From positions 18,540,001-18,600,000 of the forward strand of contig CM060733.1 in the NCBI GenBank assembly GCA_030704615.1: 60,000 bases of DNA, given 5' to 3'. This stretch comes from Takakia lepidozioides. Lineage: Eukaryota > Streptophyta > Takakiopsida > Takakiales > Takakiaceae. Both the position numbers and the translations under genes were made by a program. The notes beneath the pieces were generated by a model that did no database searches, was not told the origin of the DNA, and saw nothing but the letters and a program-made list of their open reading frames with translations. Numbering within the stretch: position 1 is the first letter of the stretch; the number at the start of each line of letters is the position of its first letter. Positions 1 through 10,794 of this stretch are shown piece after piece.

Positions 1-33
1 ACACACACCTGTGACGGAGGTACCACAGGTAGA

Positions 34-1107
34 ATGTCAAGACACTGCAGCACCGGTGACGATGAAGTGGTTCAGGAAGAAAATCTGGTGGGGCAATGGC
101 CTGAATGGTTCGTAAGGCATCACACTGTTGAGGATCAGGAGAACAGCAGCAAGCTCACCATGATGACCCTCAACAGGCTGCTTATGAGTTCCATAAGCAG
201 ACACTTAATTTGTTGGGTACTTATGTCAAATCCCATGTTCCACTACCAATTGGCAGCTTTGAGGGAGGAACTCAGGAAGAGTTTGAGGCTCGACTTGCCA
301 CAAGTGTGCAAACAAGGTCGATGAAGAGGTCACTCTCAAGATGCAGCAAGACTTGGAGAGTACAGAAGCGGCTTTGCAATTGGCCAAGGAACAATTGATT
401 GAGGCAGGCCTCGCGCAAGACCACTTGCACGAAGCACATAAGCAACAGCTATACCAAATGCAGGTGAAGCATGAAAGCAAGTTGCAAGAAGTGAATGCAC
501 TACATACGGAGTTGCAGACAGTGCATGACAGGATGGCCATACAATGTGCTACACTCACAACTATGCTTGACCAATCTACAAAGAAATAAACAGTCAAGCG
601 GAAAAATGTACGAAGGCAGAAGGAAGAGAATGTTGAGCAAATGAAACTCATTGTCGATATGAAGAATACAATCTGTCGCAATGAGGATACTTTCAAGCAA
701 TACAGGCAGGTTGAAGCTGACCAAGAGAGCACATCCTGGAGTTGCAACAAACGGTCATGGCCAATAGAAATGAAATCTCGGTCACTAACAAGGCTTGGAA
801 GGAAGCCAATAATCTGCTTGCTGCCTATGCGAATTTGGTTGAACCTCATGCGAAGCGCATGGAGGCTTTACAACAGCAGTTAGATGTGTACAAACTCAGA
901 GAGGAGCACACTCTCAGAGGAACCACAAGCAACTTGGTGGATAACCACCTTATGCAGGTCTGGTTAGCACAAGGGCCAGTGGAGGGCAAAGCACCACGAA
1001 AGCTCACCCAAAGCGAGATGAATGAGCTCAGGCTGCAAGTGCAGAACATTGCCACAACTACTATAGACAATGTCTATAGTAGGATAGCGAGTTACAGGAG
1101 GATGTAG
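34..1107 (+). pseudogene. Coiled-coil coding remnant in several frames
   Basis: Three plus-strand reading frames in succession (about 210-330, 341-589 and 742-1107) encode glutamine-, glutamate- and leucine-rich helical sequence typical of a long coiled coil, for example the ELQTVHDRM and MEALQQQLDVYKLREEH stretches. They look like one original ORF broken by a stop at 587-589 and by one-base shifts. The family is not recognised. Position upstream of the 257-residue ORF and the polypurine tract suggests one protein encoded in the 3' part of the element. The minus-strand ORF over the same region is cysteine- and serine-rich and looks like a shadow. Confidence 0.45.
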
Positions 1108-1359
1108 ACGGCCTGCAGACTCAAGTGGAGGACCTCACTTCAAATATCGACAAAAGAGTCTATATACCTGAGGAACAGCTAATGGCTTCTTATTTACAAG
1201 CCAGAACTTTGGCTTTTCAGTCTTCTTCACAGGAGGTGCAGGAGATGCCAATGGTATAAGAGCCAGTGCACCAACACCACACACAACAAGTCACTGTCCA
1301 GTAGCTGACCCTGTTGTTACTACGCCACACCACAGCCACCACAGCCTGAGGTATGGGGA

Positions 1360-2133
1360 ATGCTGCTTTTTAACCCACCTAAAACTCCAGCTGCAAGGGA
1401 GTACAGTAGGGCTATGATTATGCCCTTCAACCAAATTCCCATTATGTTGGATTTGGCTTGGAAAGAATTTAGTCCTCCGCAGTCATTGGCACATTACTAT
1501 CAAATCATGCGCATTTGGCTGCCAGTGGCAACTAGGACTAAAGTTCTTCCGAACAATCGACCAATTGAGGATCATCACTTTGCACAGTACTGGCATGAGG
1601 CAGGTACCATGTTGAAGGAATTAATTGCCTTCCAAGTTGTACATGGATTCATTTATACCAAGACCAAGGAGGTAGCAAGTATTGTCATGGGATGCGGGTT
1701 ATACTACGCTGCTTGTTATCACATTGAGCAGCACAAGATGCAATCGCGCTTTCTGAGTTATTCCAGTGGGGATCATTGGGTCTTACCTTCAGTGCCACCT
1801 CATATGTACCTATATGAGGCAAAAGTTATGATGCAAAAGGATTCTCAAATTCGTTCATGGTTTCATGCGGCCTGGAACAATTTGTCAACACAGAAATTCG
1901 GCCCTGACGATATTTTCTTTAAGGGACATGAGGCATGGAAATACTTGCACAATTCACATTGGTATTGGTACCCCACTCACCTGGACAGACAAGGAGCTCA
2001 GGTCTTCACCAATTTTACCATTCAGCGTTTACAGCAAGTTTTAAAGTTTAAACTTCCAGACATGGTAGGACAACATTGTATGCCCCAGAGGATTCCACAA
2101 AAAGTTCGGCAGTTAAAACACCTGAGAGGATGA
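1360..2133 (+). CDS. Unknown 257-residue ORF of the LTR element
   Basis: An open frame of 257 codons with globular, aromatic-rich composition (many W, Y, H, F; for example YLHNSHWYWYPTHLDRQG near its C-terminal third). I recognise no family: no zinc knuckle, protease DSG/DTG, YxDD or DDE signature. The ORF lies about 300 bp before the polypurine tract, where some plant LTR elements carry an extra ORF. The region after its stop (2134-2400) remains partly open in other frames and ends about 20 bp before the polypurine tract, so the original protein may have been longer. No signal peptide or clear membrane segment is seen, which argues against an envelope-like protein. Confidence 0.45.
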   Translation: MLLFNPPKTPAAREYSRAMIMPFNQIPIMLDLAWKEFSPPQSLAHYYQIMRIWLPVATRTKVLPNNRPIEDHHFAQYWHEAGTMLKELIAFQVVHGFIYTKTKEVASIVMGCGLYYAACYHIEQHKMQSRFLSYSSGDHWVLPSVPPHMYLYEAKVMMQKDSQIRSWFHAAWNNLSTQKFGPDDIFFKGHEAWKYLHNSHWYWYPTHLDRQGAQVFTNFTIQRLQQVLKFKLPDMVGQHCMPQRIPQKVRQLKHLRG

Positions 2134-2422
2134 GGATTCTGATACAACTGTTTCTTCAGCGGACTCTTTTGACATGGGAGAAGACTATGCAATTCAGATG
2201 GCAGAGAAGAAGCGACGGGGGTCTCCTATGCCTGAAAGATTACCTCGATATCAGCCTCCAGAGGGCCTTACATATCCAGGTAGTGTTCAATCATCTCCGT
2301 CAACCAGTGACAGACCTCGGGCTCGTACACACAGTCCGCCACGAAACTCTCAACGTCAGAAAGGTGCTCGCTCACAAAGGTTTGCTAATCCCAATCAGTA
2401 AACCGTGAGGACACGGCTTTTT

Positions 2423-2439
2423 GAGAGGGGAAGGGGTAA
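2423..2439 (+). promoter_or_regulatory. Polypurine tract (plus-strand primer)
   Basis: GAGAGGGGAAGGGG followed by TAA lies immediately before the TGTTAG that opens the LTR. This is the position and composition expected for the plus-strand priming site of an LTR retroelement, and it fixes the element's orientation as plus. Confidence 0.7.
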
Positions 2440-3170
2440 TGTTAGAGGACTGTCTGGGACTTAGACACTTTTACGGATCTGTGGGGTACCCTTAATTTTT
2501 GCACAGACTGAGACCAACAGGAGCCTTAGGGGTGACAGCAGCGCACTTTAGGGGGGGTTACACAGACAGCCTCACACCATCACACAGCCAACACAGCCCG
2601 TCACAGTCCGACACACCGTCACATCACAACACAGACACAAGCTCGACACAGCACCAGTCCACACGCACAGCCAGTCAAGCTTGACACAGCTGTCACGACC
2701 ATAGGGAACGGATAGCAGGACAGGGAACGACTGTGGGGAACAACATCTGCGAATGGAACATGTTAGTTCACGGGTGACGGTTAGTGAGGGAAACGGTTAG
2801 AACAACGGGTAGGAAGATAAAGCGAGGAGCGGGACTGGAAAATGATCACTTCTTGGGGAACTTCGGACATCACTGGGGGAAATGAGGCAGAGAGCGTATC
2901 TCTGAGCAGAAAGAGGGAGAGCACGGAGTAGGAGGAGGATCTGTTGATGCTTAATGAATGCAGGCAGTAGAATTGTAACGTAGAGCAGATTAGAGACTCC
3001 ATGGCTTCAGCCTGATACTTGATAGATATTAATCTGATACACACTTCATACTCACACTGTGTAGAGAGATCTGAGTGAAGTTGTGGAATGAATGGATGAG
3101 TTGATGGAATCCGATAGATTGATGAAGCAAACTGATACTTAATTACCAGCAGTAAGGTAACTAGCTAACA
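2440..3170 (+). repeat. 3' LTR, about 731 bp
   Basis: The segment starts TGTTAG right after the polypurine tract and a matching inverted end CTAACA is found at 3165-3170, giving TG...CA termini of about 731 bp. The partner LTR is outside the window, so the right boundary rests only on the terminal inverted hexamer. No ORF of interest lies inside. A target-site duplication cannot be tested because only one end is visible. Confidence 0.6.
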
Positions 3171-3227
3171 TGAATGCGGGAAGGAAAACAAATAGGAAAC
3201 ACCCCCATGATACACTAGCTGTAGGTC

Positions 3228-6030
3228 ATGACTGATTGTTCTGAGCGGGCTGAGTACTTAGAGATTTCCAACTCTTCTATCTTGGAGTTTCCGCCTCGGA
3301 TAGCGAAGGGATGGGTGAGTAAAAGCCGCGCGACATATGGAGAGTCTTACAAGCGTGGTTGCCAATGCTGTTTCAAGGTCCAACAATGCTATCTCGCCCC
3401 TGACATCTTTGTCCTCACATACTACAACAACATGGAGCATACAGATGCGCAAGGGAAACCCGCGCATGGGAAGTCCGCAGAGTTCAGGAACCACCCGCCA
3501 CGCCTATGCACCACACATTAGCGAGGAATTGAAAGCCTGGGTCGTCGAGTGTTTGTGCCGAGGCCTGTCGGTCGCCCAAATCATGATGGAGCATAAAGCA
3601 CGTGATGAACAACACCGGCTTGGGCGATGCATGGACCCGCGATGATTTTCTGTTGGAGCAAGATGTTCGTAACCTTGCCAAGAAACATGCGTGGCAAACC
3701 TTTAAGAAGCACGCCGATGATGCGGAGAGTGTGCGCATGTGGAGAGACCAGAATCCTGCGTCCGTTTTTTTCTATCAAGAGGAGAAATTAGAGCCAACAT
3801 TCGAGCATTTTGATGGAGATTTGACATTCACTATTGGCATACAGACTCAGTGGCAGAAACGACAAATGCTGGAACTAGGACATGACCGTATCGTTGCATG
3901 TGATGCAACGTTTGGGACAAATCATGACAAGGTATTATTCAAACGATTTCATGGACTTGTAGGAGCATGATAGCATAGTACCATGCAGCATTCACATAAA
4001 ATTTGGTGTGCTGACCCTTTCTGTATGTTTTCATGTGTACGTTGCGGAAGACCGAGGGGCAGACCCACTGTGAACCGCTGCAGACCTCATCACTCTTATG
4101 AAGTCTTGTCGTGCAGAACTGAGCGGAATTTGCATGCTCTGACCATCTGACATTGTGCATTCCAACAGTTCCCATTGTACACGTTGATGGTCTTCGACGA
4201 GTGGTTGAACAGTATACCAGTTGCCTATATCATATCCTATATCCTATCCTATCCTATCGGACAACAGACCTGGTGCCGTGGATGAGAGCCTTGCGCGATT
4301 CACTCCTCGCATATTTGCCGAGCTGGCGACCCAATGCCTTCATTGTGGATGATGCCGAAGCAGAAATCAACGCTATTTGGTAAGTCTGTTGGTCCACAAC
4401 ACCGGTCCATTGTCGAGGTCCACTGCAGCAGTCCATTACTACAGTCCACTGGCAGACTCCTGTGGCGAAACCCAATGGCAGTTCGCTGGGCAAATCCAAT
4501 GGTAGTCAGCTATCAAGTCCGCTCTTCAGTCCCCTGACAAGTCCGTTGGCAGTCCCCGGCAAGTCCGCTCGGCAATCTGCTGGGAAGTCCACTCAGCAGT
4601 CCGTGGCAAGTCGGCTGGCAAGTCCACTCAGCAGTCCCTGGGGTTGGCCGTCCGCTGCCAAGTCCACTTGGAAGTCCTTGGCAAGTCCGCTCGGCAGTCC
4701 GCTGTGGCAGTCCAATGGGGCAGTCCGCTGCCCCAGTCCTAGCAAGGGGAAGTCCAATGGGGTTATTCCAGCACATCAACGTCATGGCATTGTATTGTCC
4801 ACTGGGCGAGTCCAGTGGCTCTGCCCGCTGATACAGATCGCTGTTACAGTCCACTCCGGCAGCCCACCATTGCAGTCCGATCCCAAGACTCTAATGTGTT
4901 CCATGTGTGTTGTGCAGAATTGTTTTTGAAGGAGTACTCATTTTCCTCTGCCTTTGGCATGTCCGCAAAGCATGGGTGAAGCAATCATGCAAGAAAACGA
5001 AGGATCCGGTGACCGCTGTAAACTTGTTGAAGGATATGGGAAACCTCATGTACTGTAGAGGGGGACCACACAACGAGAAAAGAGCGCTTCGGTGGGTTGC
5101 AAGGAGAGAATCCGTCGTATGAGGTCAAATACCCGAAGGACATGAATTTCTTGACTATATCGAGCAGTACTGGAAGCCCAAAATGCAATGTGGTGTACAG
5201 CAGCCCGCCATGTCCCTCATGCGAGCCAAGACACAAACACAAGCATTGAGGCATACCATGGAAATCTGAAGGCAAGACTTGCCATGGGGAAAGGCAAGAT
5301 GAGTGGTCGTAGAGTGGACAGGCTATATGGGAACTCACTGCCGTGTGCTAACACACTACTGGTACGCAATCCATTTGAAGACCCACGGGTTCATAAGAAA
5401 TGACAAACACAAAAAGTACATATCCACTTCTATACTTGCGGCACGAGACATTCTTGCTGAGAGTGTTACTCTTCCCTTGGGTCCTGGTAACCTACGTTCT
5501 CAGCAGCAACCACCCCGGCAAAAACATACATTGTTTACAATCCTGATTGCGATTGGGCTTGTTGCACGTGCCCATGGGCAATGAAGGGAAACTTATGCAA
5601 GCATCAGGTCCGTGTCCTGAAGATGCTTCACCCTGACCTGTAGGATAGCCTCCTTGTGCGCGCTTGTGGCACGGCGCTGGGAACCATTCATGGAGGATTA
5701 CCTAACTTGCTCTTGGGCAATGGTGCCGGCGGCAACAACGAATCCAATCAGTTCATGGAAAGACATCCTCCGGACGCCTTCCCCTACGACGAGGCACCTC
5801 TGGAGGTCTCAGCCTCAATGGAACAAGAATTCGCGGACATACTTTGCATTGTAGGTGATGACAAATACCTGGAGGCACATGCCCGATCTGCTCTTCGTAT
5901 GTGCAGAGGGCAGCTCGTGGATATCCTGGTGAAAAGTGCGGCTAGAATGTTGCACCCTGCGGCAGCGAAGGCTTTCCGTCCTCTGAACGACAACAACAAC
6001 ATGTCTCTGAAAAGGAGACGAGATTCGTGA
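3228..6030 (+). pseudogene. MULE transposase with SWIM zinc finger, spliced and disrupted
   Basis: The start is the ATG at 3228. In order one sees an N-terminal zinc-binding segment of the FAR1/MULE type (YKRGCQCCF...HTDAQGKPAHG, about 3345-3475), the first catalytic Asp in DATFGTN at 3902-3922, an intron 3932-4168, then FPLYTLMVFDEW, the second acidic motif FIVDDAEAE near 4340, an intron 4380-4917, FLCLWHVRKAW near 4940, a TNTSIEAYH block near 5230, and a SWIM finger (CDWACCTCPW...CKHQV) at 5548-5608. The C-terminus ends RRRDS with the stop at 6028-6030. Frame changes near 3480, 3600 and 4918 break the ORF. Both introns have GT..AG ends. It would catalyse cut-and-paste transposition if intact. 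Confidence 0.8.
4387..4880 (+). repeat. Degenerate AGTCCGCTGG repeat inside the MULE intron
   Basis: The second transposase intron is filled with a short degenerate unit, roughly (A/C)AGTCCGCTGGC. By eye about 16 copies of AGTCC fall between 4515 and 4740. Spacing is irregular, so this is not a clean satellite. The same core recurs in the exons and introns of the neighbouring minus-strand gene. Confidence 0.75.
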
Positions 6031-6204
6031 GGCCTGGAAAACCCGGCCTAGGGTTTTGCGGAGAACCAGCAAGAGGGTGTCTGCACCTGCACCTGCAGCA
6101 CATATATACTCAAAAATTTGCAAGGTTTCAGGTCGTGTAGGTGTCACGAAGAAGACAATATAAGTCTGCAATTCCTCTGGTAGCATTGTCCCTTTCTGAA
6201 ATAC

Positions 6205-6665
6205 AGTCCGCAATGGACTCATGCATTCTCCCAACGGACTCCTCCAGTCTCCACAATCCCAGCACACTCCGGCACAAACTCCCATCAGACAGCTGCAGAG
6301 TCCCACAATGGACTCCTACACAGTCTCCCAACGGACTCCTACACAGTCTCCCAACGGACTCCTCTAGTCTCCCAACTGACTCCCACATAGTCTCCCAACG
6401 GACTCACGCACAGTCTCCCAACAGAGTCACAGTCAGCAGACTGCGAACGCCAGTAAGCCAGTCTGCTGGTCAGTCTGCTGCCCAATTCGCTGTCCACTCC
6501 GAACGTCTGCTCACCACACTTCCACCTCATCCCTGCAACTCTCCCAACAGACTGTTGGACAGACTAAGTCTCAAACAGACTCATCCACAAGAGCAGACTC
6601 AAAATGGACAGGCTCCAGTGGACTACCTCCCTAACGACTCATGCCAATCCAGCGTCCCAGCAGAC
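6205..6665 (+). repeat. Degenerate CAGTCTCCCAACGGACTCC repeat
   Basis: Between the convergent transposase and Ulp1-like genes lies a block of alternating CAGTCTCCCAA and CGGACTCCT units. The clearest copies are at 6300-6420, where a unit of about 20-27 bp recurs. The core CRGACTC / AGTCYG matches the repeat in the transposase intron. Confidence 0.7.
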
Positions 6666-6679
6666 TCATGGACATAGTG

Positions 6680-6724
6680 CCTACCAGACTAGGTACCAGA
6701 CTAGGTACCAGACTAGGTACCAGA
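6680..6724 (+). repeat. 12-bp tandem repeat AGACTAGGTACC
   Basis: About three and a half perfect tandem copies of AGACTAGGTACC. The unit contains the same AGACT core as the flanking degenerate repeats. Confidence 0.85.
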
Positions 6725-6956
6725 CCCACAAGTCCTAGCCTCGGCAGCATACTGCTTGCACATTCAAGCTCAGCAGACTCGGGTGCACAGTGCATAGAAA
6801 AATTGACACCATTGTGTCCATTGAGTTTAGTGACAACATTACAAAACATGCAGCACCCACAGTACACAAAAGTGCTCATCACCACTGGAATAGTAAGCGA
6901 AAAGACTCGCATTTTTTATTTCAGTACATAGACTTCACAGGACAAGTACATCATAC

Positions 6957-9900
6957 TCATGAGAGCAGTTTCTCTATATTTTCCAACCCCCGCACAATAT
7001 ACTGGGCACACTGCATTCGCTGCCCAAGTGCAAACTTGAAAGTAAACCAGTCCTTCGTGAAAGGTGTTCCTCTCTCTGGCTTTGCAGTCTTGGAGACATT
7101 TCCTCTGACTTTTATCCACTCATAAAACACTTGAATGAATAACATGACGTAAAAGCCACACTCCCAGCTGAATGGTGCTGGGGCACATCAGGCGTGTGGA
7201 ACTGAAATGCTTGGACAATCTCGTGCCACTCCGGTGAGTCCATCGAGTACCCTAAGCACTCAGCATGAAGCTTCCGAATGCACCCTAAAACAAATGGACA
7301 ACTATGCGAGTCCTTGATAGAGTTAAGGTGAGTGTAACAGTCATTGCGGAGGTCGATGATACAAACACTCCAGTTCCCCTTGCAATGGTATCAAACAACA
7401 TGGCGTCATTGCACAATCATGATGGGCAGACTCAGCAGACTGACACTCAGCAGACCGACCACCAAAATGAAATCGCACTCTTTCAAGTCCTTGCCCAGTC
7501 GTTCAGTGCTAAGGCAACCTTTGAAGACCTCCAAAAGGCTTGCATGTTGCCCCACCCCCAATGACTTCAACACCGTCCACGTCGTCGTTGGAAGAACAAC
7601 AATAGTGTTGGTGAACGCAGCCTCAACCGACTTCTCATATAATCGACACCACAGCTCCAGGAGTCTATCTGTGCACTCCAACTCAACCTTCTGGAGCGCC
7701 TTTATGTCATCCGGCGACAGTCCGCATTCAAACCGTGGGTCCCCTTCAAAAAACATCAGCATGGAATTACTCGCCTTGACGTGCAGAGCATGTGCTTTGC
7801 CAAACCGAGCACCCATCCTGCACAGAGCAGACCATCCTTCGGGAAGCCTCATGTACTGAACAGACTGACGTCAACATGGTACCAAACACTCTATAGGCTG
7901 AACAGTTCATCAGCAGACTGACAAAACTAACCACAACAGACAATGATGACAACCAACAGCAGACTGACTAGCCAGCAGACTGACCACAACAGATTGCAAA
8001 GCACTTAACGACAAAGACAGACGAGGAGACTGAGCACAGTACTCACCTGTGCTGCTCCAGGAAACGACCCACATCTTTGTCCATGTCCAAGGCCAGCTTG
8101 CGGTTCTTGTTCATAAAGACGCCAGATTTTTTCTTCGCCGATCTCTTGGTACTCGGACCCTCCTCGACCTCCTCAGCATGGTCCACGACAGTCCGCTTCT
8201 TGGCTTTGCCTCTCCCCTGGGAAGTAGGGACAGCTGTAGGCGGGCTGGATAGAGCAGACAAACGCAGCGCTGCCGCCCTACTTCGCAACAGAGGCTGGTC
8301 AGCAGGTTTGTTTACACTTGCTGGACCTGACTTTGCAGCTTTGTGGGTTGAACTGACCCACGCATTGGGGGGCGTGCTCACCCCCACACCTTTCTTGGTT
8401 GTCGATCCCACGTTTGCAGCATGGGCGGAAGATGTCATGTTCTCAGAAGTAGACAGTCTGCCGACGGAGGGACGAACATCCTGTGAGGATACCGAGCAAA
8501 ATGGCGAATTAGCCCAATTTCACAATGTGCTAAAACATAAACAACAGTGCTGAAAGAGGAAATGGCACAACCTGCCCAAGGGGTGAGGGAGTAGACTCCA
8601 TGTAATCCAGCGCTATACCAGACGATGTCTGCGCCGCATGTGGTTCCTCGTCAGTGTGTATGCCTACATGTTCAGTCTGTTGCACAATGTGGGCAGTCTG
8701 CTCGGCCGCCGGTTCTTCGTCAGTCCTTTCAACTATTAACTGTGCAGTCTGCTGGCAACTCTGCGGTTTAGTCTCTTCCTCAATGTGGGCAGTGTGCTCG
8801 GTGGCAGGTTGGTCATCAGTCCTTCCCTCTGTGAAGTGTGCAGTGTGCTGGTCAGGCCGTGCAGTCTGAACTGTGCAGTCAGAGCTGAGCTGTGCAGTCT
8901 GCCGCTCCGAGCCATCCTGGTCAGTCCTTCCCTCTGTGACCTGTGCAGTCTGCGGTTCACTCTGCTCATCAATAAAGACAGTCTGCTGCCCCGCCACAGG
9001 TTGCTCGGCAGTCCTTCTATGTGTCGACTGTTCAGTGTAATGGTCAGTCTGGTGGACAGCCGGCTGGGTGTTCGGATCTCCATGGACTTGGAAAACATCA
9101 AAAACATGTATGAAAGACCCACCGGCAATTGCTTCCTCAGACTCTTCTGTAAGATCTATGATACGGTTTTGCGTTCCCAGATTGAGTTCGGTCATCACGT
9201 AAGACTCATCTATGGCTTTCGCCACTGTGCGCATGAAAACGGGACTGAGTTTTAAGGTCATAGAAGGCAGGCCACGGGTAGCTGGATAAGAATGCTTTAC
9301 CGGTGACCTGATGATGTCGTCAGTGAATGTACATGGGGGAAAAGTGGACTCGGTCAAAACACTCATACTGGCAGATCCAAAAACATGTTGTTGGGAACTC
9401 AGCAGAAATTCATCTACAGGGTCCCGGTGAGGCCAGTGCATCCGAGTCTGTTGCACAATCCAGGGAACATACTGGCTGTTAGTCTCCTAGACAGTCTGCT
9501 CGGCCATCTGCTGAGTGAGTTCGCCAGTGTGCTGCACAGTCTTCTGAGGGGCAATCTGTTGGCTGGATTTGTCGGTTTGCTGCACGGTTTGCTGAGGGGC
9601 AATCTGCTGGCTGGATTGGCCGGTTTGCTGCACAGTCTGCTGGCCATGTTCGCTGGTCTGCTGCATAGTCGGCTGAGGGGCAGTCTGTTGGCCGGTCTGT
9701 TCTCCGGTCTGCTGCAAAGTCTGCAAAGTTTGCTGCCCGCTCAGTACTGTTTGCACATACTGAGTATGTGTGTGCGGGGCAGTCTGCTGGGAGTGATCCG
9801 GCCTATTACTCGGGACGGTCTGGTGCACATGCTCGGTCTCCAGCACTTGGGCAGTCTGCCCACATGTGTCGTGGGGAATATGTTGTTGGACATTCTTGTG

Positions 9901-10765
9901 GTCAGTTTGCTGGACGGACTCCCGAACTCCTTGTAAAGCCAGGACAAGGTCCCTTGCACCTCTGGCAAAAGAGTCGAAAGCAGCCTTCACTTGCTTGTCT
10001 CCCAGATCAACTCGCCCTGCAACACATGTTTATGCAAATGTGAACTTCTTAAAAAGTTGGCAAGGAGCTGAAACACGAAAGTTGCCGAGAACATTTTACC
10101 TTCCAAGAGATTTTTGACCAGGCCAATGTCCTTGATTTGGCGTCGATGCGGTCTTCAGTTGGGGTCCCACACCACAAGACTTTGAAGACATTGGGATTCT
10201 GCAAAACAATGTCGAATACTGCTCGCTCCATCACCAATGCAAACCACTGCAATGCATCATCCACCACAAACTTCTGTGAATGGTCTGTTCCATGGAGTAA
10301 GTCCATCCTCAAACTATGCAGATCCTTCATCAACTTATTGTATGAGCGGAAATTGCCAAATTGCATCCATCTGTGTTGTAGGAAGGAAGCTACCATGCGC
10401 TCAAAGTCCTCCTCAGTCAATCCAAACAAGTGCTTTCTTCGCATCCCAAAGGTTGGATGTGCCATAGGCATATGTCTGAGGTCTTCAGGCCGTGGGTCAT
10501 CCATGAGAATCAGCTGCACAAGCAGCATTTTGGACGGTTGTGGCTTCAATGGCAACAGCAGAGGTGGCTTCCAAAACATGGTTGGCTTCCTCAATAGAAA
10601 ACTCCATGGAATAATGAAAGGGTACAAATGACCACCGGTGGTCTGCAACAATCCGGTGGAGCTCATTATGCCAGTCCAAATGGGGATTAATTTCTCCCAC
10701 CCTAAGCCGGGGAAGTGTGAGGTCTTCAGCTCCGGGTCGAATTACCGGTGATGGCGATTACCAAA
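6957..10765 (-). CDS. Multi-exon gene with Q/T-rich linker and C-terminal Ulp1-like (C48) domain
   Basis: Exons can be chained by splice sites. A first visible block (about 10750-10100) of unknown fold contains LTEEDFERMVASFLQHRW and ends at a donor at 10099. An exon from 10016 (acceptor 10018-10017) encodes RVDLGDKQVKAAFDSF and then a long Q/T-rich tract to a donor near 8573. An exon from about 8484 encodes a lysine-rich, NLS-like region and ends at a GTGAGT donor near 8047. An exon of about 7860-7460 starts YMRLPEGWSAL. The last part (about 7400-6957) holds GNWSVCIIDL, THLNSIKD, DVPQHH and, after a one-base shift at 7163-7165, ECGFYVMLF. These align with the H-D-Q-C motifs of Ulp1/SENP SUMO proteases, but the His and Asp positions read Asn. 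A TAG at 9487-9489 splits the Q-rich tract. Earlier exons may lie upstream of 10765. Ulp1 assignment about 0.7; the rest is unknown. Confidence 0.6.
7895..8045. repeat. CAGACTGA-rich intron segment
   Basis: Between two coding blocks of the minus-strand gene (donor near 8047, acceptor near 7862) several copies of CAGCAGACTGA occur on the plus strand. This is the same degenerate core as in the transposase intron, here in an intron of the Ulp1-like gene. Confidence 0.6.
8640..9062 (-). repeat. Q/T/E-rich coding repeat from CAGACTG units
   Basis: In the minus-strand gene the CAGACTG core is read in frame as Gln-Thr, giving recurrent QTAQ, HTAH and QQTAQL motifs separated by acidic segments such as EGRTD and ERTDEEP. 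The region looks disordered and low in complexity. It is listed apart because the same nucleotide motif fills introns nearby. Confidence 0.65.
9499..9642 (-). repeat. Three tandem 48-bp coding repeats (16 residues each)
   Basis: Three consecutive 16-residue units, QQTVQQTGQSSQQIAP, QQTVQQTDKSSQQIAP and QKTVQHTGELTQQMAE, are encoded in one frame. More diverged QT-rich sequence continues upstream to about 9900. Confidence 0.85.
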
Positions 10766-10794
10766 CTGCAAAAAACGCCGAGCTATGTGAGAGA

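Larger units (their letters stand above)
1..2439 (+). mobile_element. 3' internal part of an LTR retroelement (enters from outside the window)
   Basis: This stretch lies directly upstream of a polypurine tract and an LTR-like sequence that opens with TG. It is therefore read as the 3' internal region of a plus-strand LTR element whose 5' LTR and any gag-pol lie outside the window. No reverse transcriptase, integrase or protease motif is visible here. The content is a coiled-coil coding remnant followed by a 257-residue ORF of unknown family. It could be an extra 3' ORF of an autonomous element, or the body of a non-autonomous one. The class (Gypsy or Copia) cannot be told. Confidence 0.55.

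Noticed and set aside
226-849. 207-codon minus-strand ORF
   Set aside because: It is the antisense of the coiled-coil coding strand; its Cys/Ser-rich composition mirrors CAA/GAA-rich plus-strand codons.
34-2439. Envelope-like gene of an endogenous retrovirus
   Set aside because: No signal peptide, cleavage site or membrane anchor is visible in the ORFs before the polypurine tract.
8530-9990. Alternative genetic code with UAG as Gln
   Set aside because: TAG replaces Gln twice, but it also replaces Lys (PAL and Copia fragments), and intact genes here use TAG as stop.
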